DNA of 64,000 nt from Nannocystis sp. Lineage in GTDB: Bacteria; Myxococcota_A; Polyangia; Nannocystales; Nannocystaceae. The notes below the pieces were generated by a model. It was not told the DNA's origin. It worked only from the letters and a program-made list of their open reading frames with translations, and did no database searches. How positions within the stretch are numbered: the stretch's first letter is position 1; the number at the start of each line of letters is the position of its first letter. Location of the stretch: positions 992,001-1,056,000 of the forward strand of contig JADJRG010000022.1 in the NCBI GenBank assembly GCA_016712315.1, in the 5' to 3' direction. Both the position numbers and the translations under genes were made by a program. Positions 50,756 to 58,311 of the stretch are shown here, piece after piece.

Positions 50756-50874
50756 GTTATGAAAAACAAGCCGGCCGCCCGGGTCAACACCCCCGGATGG
50801 GCACGACCGCGCAAGTCGCCCCGTATCACGCCCAGACCAGGCTATACGCCGTCCCACGGTTAACGTTATGAAAA
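50756..50874 (-). promoter_or_regulatory. promoter with two operator boxes (right module)
   Basis: Read on the minus strand, TTGACC (50782-50787) is followed after 17 nt by TTTCATAAC, and the ATG lies 3 nt further. A second box of the same motif (GTTATGAAAA on plus) is at 50865-50874. Compare 22210-22256 in the left module. Confidence 0.55.
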
Positions 50875-51043
50875 TCACAGGGCGCAGCCGCGCGTCACGC
50901 TTGCTCGCGCACGGGTCGAACCCGGGCCCCTGCTGGCCATGAGCGATCATTCCCGCTGACGCCGGCCGGGCGACCGTTTACCGTCGAAAAATGGGGCCTG
51001 TGACGGGCCCCCGCGGAGGTGGATCGTGGAGCGGAGGGTGGCG

Positions 51044-51316
51044 ATGGCGACAGAGAAGAAGCGTTCGGGGGCAGCGACGACGAGGGCGAGCACGCCAGGC
51101 GAAGGGGCGTCGACGGTGCCGGCGGTGTCGCCGTTGATGACGCCGGATGAGCTCGCAGGGCTGCTTCGCTGCTCGCGGCGCACTGTCTATGACCGGGTCG
51201 ACAAGGGGGAGCTCCCGGGGTCCTTGAGGATCGGTCGACGGCTCTACTTCATGCGCGAGATCGTGCTAGGGTCCCTGCTCGAAGGCACAGAGCGGCGCTC
51301 ATGGAGGATTCAATGA
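51044..51316 (+). CDS. MerR-like helix-turn-helix excisionase (right copy)
   Basis: 90 aa. The core MTPDELAGLLRCSRRTVYDRV followed by GSLRIGRRLYFMREIVLGSL is nearly the same as in the left copy. ATG 51044 has GGAGGG upstream; an in-frame GTG at 51026 is less likely. The stop overlaps the integrase start (ATGA). Confidence 0.85.
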   Translation: MATEKKRSGAATTRASTPGEGASTVPAVSPLMTPDELAGLLRCSRRTVYDRVDKGELPGSLRIGRRLYFMREIVLGSLLEGTERRSWRIQ

Positions 51317-52416
51317 GCGTCAAGATCCGAGAGAGGGTTTACCCCGAGACCAACACCGTGACCTGGCAGGCTGACATCCACGTGAAGCTCATCGACGGCC
51401 GGAAGATCCGCGAGCGATCGAAGATCCCCGGCGCGACGAGCCACTCCGCCGCGCTCAAGTGGGCACGCGAGCGCGAGCGGTGGCTGATCCTGCACGGGCA
51501 CGAGAAGGAGGAAGAAGAGGACCAAGATGCTGCGGCCGAGAACCCGACGCTGGCGCAGTTCAGCGAGCGCTTCATCGCCGAGTATCTGCTGGCGAACCGC
51601 CTCAAGCCCAGCACGGTCCACTGCCGAAAGAAGATCATCCGTACCTATCTGCTGCCGAACTTCGGTCATCGGCCATTGGATGAGATCGGCGAGGCTGAGA
51701 TCCAAAAGCTCAAGGCCACCTACGCTGATCACTCGGCACACCACGTCAACATGATGCTCGACGTCCTCGGGCTGATGCTGCGGGTCGCAGTCGACTGGGG
51801 AGTGCTCCCCTCGCTACTGAAGATCCGCAAGCTGAAGATCACGGAGAGATCGTTCGCCTTCTACGACGATGACACCTACCGGCGGTTGATCGAGTCCGCA
51901 GCCGAGGTTGACCAGCGCAGCTTGCTGACGGTCCTCCTCGGCGGCGACGCTGGCCTGCGCGGCGGCGAGATCGCGGCGCTTCGCCTGGTCCACTGCGACG
52001 TCGAACGCGGCGTGCTGAACGTCGCCGAGAACGACTGGTGCGGCCAGGTGGGCCTGCCGAAGAGCAACCGCACGCGTCAGGTCGTCATGACCTCGCGCCT
52101 GCGCGCGCTCCTTCGGGAGATCAAGCGCCAGCGCGATGACCATGAGACGCGGCTGATCACGCGAACGAACGCCGATAGCGGGGTGGGCTACAAGACGATC
52201 CTCAGCCTGCTCCAACGAGCCCAACAGGCCGCGGGCCTGCCGTTGACGGGGACCCACATCCTCCGCCACACCTTCTGCTCGCGGCTCGCCGCGCGCGGAG
52301 CCGCACCGAGGGCGATCCAGGAGCTCGCGGGCCACGCGAACTCGAGCACGACCGATCGTTACATGCACCTCGCCCCTGGCGCGCTTCGAACCGCGATCGC
52401 TCTCATCGAGAGCTAG
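51313..52416 (+). CDS. tyrosine recombinase/integrase (right copy)
   Basis: 367 aa with all catalytic residues: Arg in GDAGLRGGEIAALRL, HILRHTFCSRL, and LAGHANSSTTDRYMHLAP with the nucleophile Tyr. The N-terminal 60 residues are almost identical to the left copy, the middle less so, the C-terminus strongly conserved. It points outward to the right edge of the island. Confidence 0.95.
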   Translation: MSVKIRERVYPETNTVTWQADIHVKLIDGRKIRERSKIPGATSHSAALKWARERERWLILHGHEKEEEEDQDAAAENPTLAQFSERFIAEYLLANRLKPSTVHCRKKIIRTYLLPNFGHRPLDEIGEAEIQKLKATYADHSAHHVNMMLDVLGLMLRVAVDWGVLPSLLKIRKLKITERSFAFYDDDTYRRLIESAAEVDQRSLLTVLLGGDAGLRGGEIAALRLVHCDVERGVLNVAENDWCGQVGLPKSNRTRQVVMTSRLRALLREIKRQRDDHETRLITRTNADSGVGYKTILSLLQRAQQAAGLPLTGTHILRHTFCSRLAARGAAPRAIQELAGHANSSTTDRYMHLAPGALRTAIALIES

Positions 52417-52457
52417 CGGCACGACCGCGTCACGAGCACCACCGAGCCTAAAAAACA

Positions 52458-52478
52458 CCTAAGATCTCAATAGCTTAG
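52458..52478. other. right attachment-like site
   Basis: CCTAAG ... CTTAG arms lie between the integrase 3' end and the truncated kinase, mirroring 20665-20687. Kinase coding similarity begins at about 52484 with GGMAD, so the crossover lies between these points. Confidence 0.45.
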
Positions 52479-52492
52479 AATGAGATGGTGGG

Positions 52493-53467
52493 ATGGCTGA
52501 TATCTACGAGGCCCTCGATCTACGCCTGCGCCGCCGCGTAGCGATCAAGGCGCTGCACCCCGAACACGGCCGCGCCCCCGATCAGCGCCGCCGATTTTTT
52601 CAAGAGGCCGTGCTCGCCGCCCAGATCGATCACCCGCACGTGATCCCGATCTTCGATCACGGCGAAGAGCCCGCCGCGCCCGGCGGTGAGCCGGTGCTCT
52701 TCCTGGTGATGCCCCTTCTACGAGGCGTCACGCTGCGCCAGCGGCTCCTCGAGCCGGCGATGCCGATCGCCGACGCCTTGCGCCTCACGACCCAGCTCCT
52801 CGACGGCCTCGCCGAGATCCACAAGCTCGGCGCCGTGCATCGCGACCTCAAGCCTGAGAACTGTCTCATCGTTCAGCGTCACGGCCGCGATCACCTCATC
52901 CTGCTCGACCTCGGCCTCGCAAAAATTCACACCGGCCCGCTGCTCTCGCTCGCGCCATCCTCGGCCCCCGGCGCGATGATCGGCACGCTCGCCTACGTCT
53001 CCCCCGAGCAGGCGCGCGAGCTGCCGCTCACCTCCGCCGCCGACCTCTACGCCGTCGGCGTGATCTTGTTCGAGCTGCTGACCCGACGTGTACCTTTCCC
53101 CGGCACGACCGCCCTCGAGGTGCTCAGCGCACACGTCAGCGAGCAGGCCCCGTCTGTCACCGAGCGAGCGCCCGATCGTGGGATCTCCGACGATCTCGAG
53201 GCCCTGGTCGCGAGCGCCCTTGAAAAAGATCCGGATCGGCGTCCCGAGAGCGCCGATGCGTTCCGCCGGGCACTCGAGGCCGCGGCCGGGCAGGTGGTCG
53301 CCCCCGAGGATGGCTACGAGCACGCGAAGGCGAGCCTCACCGCCTGGCGCGACTGCGCCGACCATGAGGCCCTCTTGCGCGCGCGCCAGGCCGCGGAGCA
53401 GAACGCCGTGTGGTCTCCGTTGGTGGAGCTGATCGAGATCGCAACCGACGCCGCTGGCCCAGCGTGA
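52493..53467 (+). pseudogene. Ser/Thr kinase gene lacking its N-terminal lobe start
   Basis: The frame begins at MADIYEALDLRLRRRVAIKA. In complete kinases a glycine-rich loop precedes GGMA, and here it is replaced by the island edge with an in-frame stop at 52481. The rest is complete: Lys in VAIKAL, AVHRDLKPENCL, DLGLAKI, YVSPEQA, and subdomain XI (DPDRRPESADAFRRALE). ATG 52493 could still yield a 324-aa protein, but without a nucleotide-positioning loop it is unlikely to be an active kinase. Confidence 0.8.
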
Positions 53468-53924
53468 TCGCGGGGTTGGCGTCGTCCGCTGGCGCTCCTG
53501 GTAGGCGTCGAGCCAAGGGACACGCCCGCGACGATAATTCCGCCAACGCCGATCTGGGCAGCCTGGCCGTCGCGAGCTGGTGGCAATCACGCCCGATAGG
53601 CCCGACACGCCCGACACCCGACACGCCCGACACCCGACACGCCCGACACCCGACACGCCCGACCGCGCCTCTCCAGGTGGCCGACCGCAAGCACAGGTCG
53701 TACGTCCTAGGTCGCCGCCTGGCGCGATGTCGGGGTGTGCAAGTAGCCGACGGCATGAGGGGGAGGGTTGGCGCTGGCCGGTTTCTGATCTCCAGGTGAT
53801 CGCTGGTTGGTACCAGGATGTGTAGCGCCGAGACGATGGCGCGGGCGGCCGGGCCGCGGCGGTCGAGATCCGCGCGATCAACCCTGCACCCCGCGGGCCC
53901 CCGAGGGCGTCACACGTAAGGTCT
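53468..53924. other. non-coding stretch with a 16-bp tandem repeat
   Basis: No supportable gene. Positions 53594-53667 hold about four copies of a 16-bp unit (CCGACACGCCCGACAC). The flanking sequence has no strong codon bias. Confidence 0.55.
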
Positions 53925-54200
53925 CTAGGTCGCCATCGAGGTCCGCTCGGCGTTGCCGTACTCCTCGGTCCCGGTGACCTCGCTCGGACACTCCCAGGTC
54001 GACGGCCCGCCAGCGCACGGCCCCTCGAGGAGCTTGACGAGGCGAGCGAGCCGATCAGGGTCGGCCCGCCAGTGCTTGAGCGCGGCCGCGCGGGTCGTCG
54101 ATTGATCACCCATCGGGCCCTCGAAGTAGAACTCAGCCTCCATGAGCTTGCCGAGCGCTGTGAAGTCCTTCGCCTTGGCCGCGGCGAGGATGTCTTTGAC
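53925..54200 (-). pseudogene. 3' end of an unknown gene cut by a transposase fragment
   Basis: The frame reads LVKDILAAAKAKDFTALGKL MEAEFYFEGPMGDQSTT and ADPDRLARLVKLLEGPCAGG, ending at 53925. Upstream of about 54200 the codons are the antisense of the transposase fragment, so the 5' part is lost. Function unknown. Confidence 0.5.
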
Positions 54201-54205
54201 CAGGC

Positions 54206-55164
54206 GCGCGCGCCACGGCCTCGCATCGGTGCAGCCGCTGCACGCTGGGGTGTTCACGGCGGTGCAGCGCTTCCGCAGCGACCTCGGCCTCTACGTGCAT
54301 CTGCACTGTCTCGTCACGGATGGCGCCTTCGAGCAGGCCGGCGAAGGCCTGCGCTTCCTGCCCGCGCGGGCGCCGACACCGCAGCGCATGACGGCCGCGC
54401 TCGCGCAGGTCCACAAGGCCGTCGCCGCCGCCGCCGACGCCGAGGACGACGACGACGCCCTGGACCTGGACCCCGCCCTCGCCGCGTGCGTGCAGCTCGC
54501 GCTTGTCGGCCCGCACGCGCTCCCACCGCAGGAGCCCGCGGCGCGGCCGTCGCTGACGCTCTCCGCGTTCGGCATGCACCTGCACGCCGCGACCACCGTC
54601 GACGGCCGCGACCGCAAGCAGCTCGAGAGGCTCTGCCGCTACATGTTGCGGCCGCCCTTCGCCCATGACGCCGTCAAGGTGCTGCCCGACGGCCGGGTCC
54701 GCGTCCTCTTCAAGGCTCCTTGGCGCAGCGGCGTCGCCCACGCCGACATGGCCCCGGACAAGTTCCTCGCCCGCCTCTGCGCGCTCGTGCCTCCTCCGGG
54801 CTTTCACATGCTCCGCTACTTCGGGGTGTTCGCGAGCCATCATCACCTCCGCGCCCGCGTCATCCCACCCGCCGCCGCGATGCCCGAGCTCCAGCTCGCG
54901 CTCGACCTCACCGCCGCCGCGAACGACACCTCCAGCTCGCTGACCGACGCCTCGCCTCGGCCACGTCGGCTCGGCTGGGCGAAGCTCCTGGCCCGGGTCT
55001 TCGCCGTCGACGTCACGGTCTGCCGCAAGTGCGGCGGCCGCATGCGCGTCCTCGAAGTCGTCTCCGACCCCGACGACATCGCCCGCGTGCTCCACGGCGC
55101 CCGCGCTCCACCGCCGCCACCGCGGCCCCATCCACCGGGCCAAGTCTTGTTGTTCACCGGCTGA
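54206..55164 (+). pseudogene. IS91-like transposase, N-terminus missing
   Basis: The frame from about 54206 reads FRSDLGLYVHLHCLVTDGAF and LRFLPARAPTPQRM, a middle region, RLCRYMLRPPFAHDAV, FKAPWRSGVAHADMAPDKFL, GFHMLRYFGVFASHHHLRAR and, near the end, a Cys pair (VTVCRKCGGRMRVLEVVSD). This is the C-terminal two-thirds of IS91/IS1294-type transposases. The N-terminal zinc-binding part is absent and replaced by the truncated minus-strand gene. Confidence 0.75.
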
Positions 55165-55860
55165 CCGCGCGCTCCTCGCGTCGCGCCCGGCGGCTCCTTG
55201 CCGTTCCCCGGACGGAGAGAGTTCTAGCTGGGAAACGACGTGTGTTGTCACACGAGAATCCTGCGAGGCGGCCTGCGGACCGCCCGAAAGGCGGAGAAAT
55301 CAGCCTTCCAGGCCCCTCCTGCGCGGATGCCGCGAGAGCCCAGTACCCGGCCGCCGGACCAAAATCTGGCTTTGAACCTCTTAGGCGCCCAGGACCTCGC
55401 CAAAGTCTCCCGGCCGCGGGCTCCCCGCTGCTTACCTGCGCGCTCCGTACTCACCCGCGCGCTCAAATTCCCACTTCAAAACGCTTAAGCGCGGCCAGGG
55501 AAGCCGAGCTCGCCGAGCAGCAGCAGGCTGACGGCGGGCGCGGCCGGAGCGGGGGCCCGGGTGTCCCAGCCTCTGCCGCGCTCGGTGGCGCAGGCGAGCA
55601 TGAACATGGCCGAAAAGACAGATGCCAGCGAGGGCCAGGCCGCGCGCCGGGAGCGGACAGACGGAGCATGCTGCGGTGCGAGGGCCACGTCGGGCGCCGA
55701 GCGTATCATGGCCGGCCGGCGCGCCGCGGCCGGGTGCGGCGGGTGAGGTCGCCGAGGCCGCGAGGCGAAGGTAAATGGCGGCGAACGGCGAGCTTTCGCA
55801 CGGGATCGCGGGACGGGGGCGCTTGCACCCGTGGAGGCGCTCGGGCAATGCTTGCCGTGA
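55165..55860. other. degenerate stretch with a possible lipoprotein relic
   Basis: It holds the first copy of a 109-bp repeat. Around 55494-55660 on the minus strand a lipoprotein-like start (LASVFSAMFMLACATERG) runs into the repeat. I see no complete gene. Confidence 0.4.
55385..55493 (+). repeat. 109-bp direct repeat, copy 1
   Basis: It appears identical, by eye, to 56647-56755. It runs from GCGCCCAGGACCTCGCC to AAAACGCTTAAGCGCG and ends in a short palindrome around CTTAAG. Confidence 0.85.
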
Positions 55861-56460
55861 CATGTCCCATCTGCTCCTGTCGATGAGGGTCAACGGCGAG
55901 CCGGTGCAGGTCGCCGCGCCGGCGCACCACACCCTGCTGGAGGTGCTGCGCTACAAGCTCGACCTCATCGGCGGGACGATCGGGGCGTCGCCGGCCTACA
56001 GCTTCACGGCCCACCTGGCCGAGGTCCTGGTCGACGCGGAGACCGGCATCGTCGAGGTGAAGACGATCTGGGTCGCGCACGACTGCGGCAAGGCGCTGAG
56101 CCGCAGGATCGTCGAGGGCCAGATCGAGGGCTCGACGTACATGGGCTTCGGCGAGGCGCTGATGGAGGAGCACAAGGTCGACGCCGGGCACCGCGGCGCG
56201 CACGCGGGCCCGAGCCTGCTCGACTACCGGATCCCGACCTTCCTCGACACGCCGGAGATCGCGGCGATGATCGTCGAGGCGCCGGACGCCAATGGGCCCT
56301 ACGGGGCCAAGGAGTCCGGCGAGGGGCCGCTTCACTCGAGCATCCCGGCGATCGCCAACGCGATCCACGACGCGGTCGGCATCCGCCTCGACCGCCTTCC
56401 CTTCACGCCCCAGCGGGTCCTGGCCGCGATCCGCGAGCGTGCGCGCCGCGAGGCCGCCGG
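55861..56460 (+). pseudogene. chimera of xanthine-dehydrogenase-family small and large subunits
   Basis: The first about 37 codons (LLSMRVNGEPVQVAAPAHHT LLEVLRYKLDLIGGTIG) are the start of a 2Fe-2S CoxS/XdhC-type subunit, ending before its cysteines. They run without frame change into the C-terminal part of a molybdopterin subunit (AEVLVDAETGIVEVKTIWVA HDCGKAL, NGPYGAKESGEGPLHSSIPA). An in-frame deletion of the rest of the operon is the simplest explanation. A functional enzyme is impossible. Confidence 0.75.
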
Positions 56461-57043
56461 CGAGCTCTCCACGGCGCCCGGGCTCCCCCTGCGCCTCCTC
56501 CTCTTGGACAGGTCCTGTTGTTCCCCTGACCACGCGCCCCACCGGCGACGTGTTCACCCGCCCGCGCCCCGCTGCCGCCGTCGCTGCCCTTCTCGGGCTC
56601 ATGGCCGTGCGCTTCCTCATGCCTCGCCTCACCCCCGGCTTCCCTCGCGCCCAGGACCTCGCCAAAGTCTCCCGGCCGCGGGCTCCCCGCTGCTTACCTG
56701 CGCGCTCCGTACTCACCCGCGCGCTCAAATTCCCACTTCAAAACGCTTAAGCGCGCTGCCGCGCTCGCTGCCCCTCTCGCTGCCCCTCTCGGGCCCTGGC
56801 GGCACATGTCGTCACACGCGCGCTTGCCCTCCCGCCGTGGACCGTGCAAAAATCCCCCGGCCGCGGACTCCGCCGCAGCTCACTGGGCCGCTCTGTACTC
56901 ACCCTCGCCCCATCGCCGGCCGCATCCGGAGCTTATTGTGTGCAAGGGGGAAGCCAGCCTTCCGTCGCCGGCACGTCCGCCGAGGCGCAAGCCTGACCGT
57001 GACCCGGCTGCCCTTGCCACGCTCTAAGAAGAGAGATTTCAGA
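56461..57043. other. degenerate stretch upstream of the PhyH gene
   Basis: It contains repeat copy 2 and, at about 56850-56905, a weaker third resemblance to the same repeat (CCCGGCCGCGGACTCC). No gene is supportable. The promoter of the dioxygenase cluster should lie in the last 200 bp. Confidence 0.4.
56647..56755 (+). repeat. 109-bp direct repeat, copy 2
   Basis: Same orientation and sequence as 55385-55493. The two copies flank the dehydrogenase chimera. Confidence 0.85.
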
Positions 57044-58273
57044 ATGCCTTTCCAGGTAGCATGTCGCCCCGGTGCGGGCCGCGTGATCGCGGATCCGGCG
57101 AGTCCTGGTGCAGTGTTGGAGATATTCAGCGAGAGCGCGGAGGGCGCTCCGTCTGTCGTGCTGGTGACCGATCCGCCGTACCACCACCGTCCGGCGCAGC
57201 GCTTTTCCCAGGATGTCGTGTTCTGCTATGTCGCGGGCGAGCAGACCGTCGCCGGGGTGGGCCGTTTCGTTGCCGGAGAGCTGCGCTGGGTTCGAGCGGG
57301 CGCTGACAGCGGCGCGGCGACGGCTGGGCCGCAGGGGGTATCGTGGTGGGTGATCTCGGCCGCCACAGCGCTACGGCCCCGGGCCGAGTCGTCGGTTGAG
57401 GTCGCGCCGAGCCGCTGCCTGCCTGCGTTCACGGCGCCCATTGACTGGCCGGCGATCGACGACGCGATCTCGCGCTGCGGCGCGGCCGTTGTCCGCGGCC
57501 TGATCTCAGCGGATCTCGTTAAGCGAATCAACGGGGAGGCCGACGCGTGGCTCGGCAGGCACTCCAGCACCGGGCTCCCGTCTGCGAGCTCTGAGGAGCA
57601 TAACGACTTCCTGGGTCGTCGGACCCGGCGGATCCACGGTCTGTGCAGCAAGCTTCCGTCCGCACCCCAGCTGATCGGGCACCCTGAGGTCGTCGCGTGG
57701 GCCGAGCGCATGCTGCTCCCCAGAGCTGCGAGCGTGCTGCTCAACTCCGGGGAGCTCATCGAGCTTGGACCGGGTGAGAAGGCCCAACCGCCGCACCGCG
57801 ACACCGAGGCGTGGCATCGGATTGAGCGGGGGTTGCACCCGGTGATGGTGAACACCATCATTGCGCTCAGCCGATTCACCCGCGACAACGGCGCGACCTA
57901 TGTGGCTCCCGGATCGCACACCTGGCGTGAGGACCGCGAGCCCGCGGCGGGCGAGTTGCTGCAGGCTGAGATGGAGCCGGGCGATGCGCTGCTGTTCCGC
58001 GGTGACGCGATCCACTGCGGCGGCGAAAACCGCACCGCGGAGGCGCGCCGCGGGCTGTCGCTGAGCTACTGCGCAGGCTGGCTCCGTCCCTATGAGAACA
58101 GCCATCTGAACGTCCCCCTCGCGGTCGCGCGGACGCTGCCGGCCAAGGTTCAGGACCTGCTTGGCTATGCATTGGAAGACGCGCTCGCGGTGGGGGGACG
58201 CAGGCTCGGGCTGTACGAAAACGGGGACCCTCATGCGGCGCTGGAGCACACAGACCCCGACATGGAGTCGTGA
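57044..58273 (+). CDS. phytanoyl-CoA dioxygenase (PhyH) family oxygenase
   Basis: 409 aa from ATG 57044, preceded by AAGAGAG. The N-terminal 125 residues are cupin-like (FQVACRPGAGRVIADPASPG). The PhyH domain follows: IDDAISRCGAAVVRGLI near 150, iron ligands in PPHRDTEAWH (His, Asp near 250) and the distal His in DAIHCGGENRTAEARRGLSL SY near 330, with the Arg that binds 2-oxoglutarate. It should hydroxylate a small molecule using Fe(II), O2 and 2-oxoglutarate. It is the first gene of the Ebony-like cluster, 38 nt before the next start. Confidence 0.85.
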   Translation: MPFQVACRPGAGRVIADPASPGAVLEIFSESAEGAPSVVLVTDPPYHHRPAQRFSQDVVFCYVAGEQTVAGVGRFVAGELRWVRAGADSGAATAGPQGVSWWVISAATALRPRAESSVEVAPSRCLPAFTAPIDWPAIDDAISRCGAAVVRGLISADLVKRINGEADAWLGRHSSTGLPSASSEEHNDFLGRRTRRIHGLCSKLPSAPQLIGHPEVVAWAERMLLPRAASVLLNSGELIELGPGEKAQPPHRDTEAWHRIERGLHPVMVNTIIALSRFTRDNGATYVAPGSHTWREDREPAAGELLQAEMEPGDALLFRGDAIHCGGENRTAEARRGLSLSYCAGWLRPYENSHLNVPLAVARTLPAKVQDLLGYALEDALAVGGRRLGLYENGDPHAALEHTDPDMES

Positions 58274-58311
58274 GCCACCGAGCTTGACCACCGCATAGCA
58301 CTGCCCTTACC

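Noticed and set aside
55775..58273. A single 832-aa protein from 55775 to 58273
   Set aside because: The open frame fuses a dehydrogenase relic, non-coding repeat sequence and the PhyH gene. Only 57044-58273 has conserved content and a ribosome site of its own.
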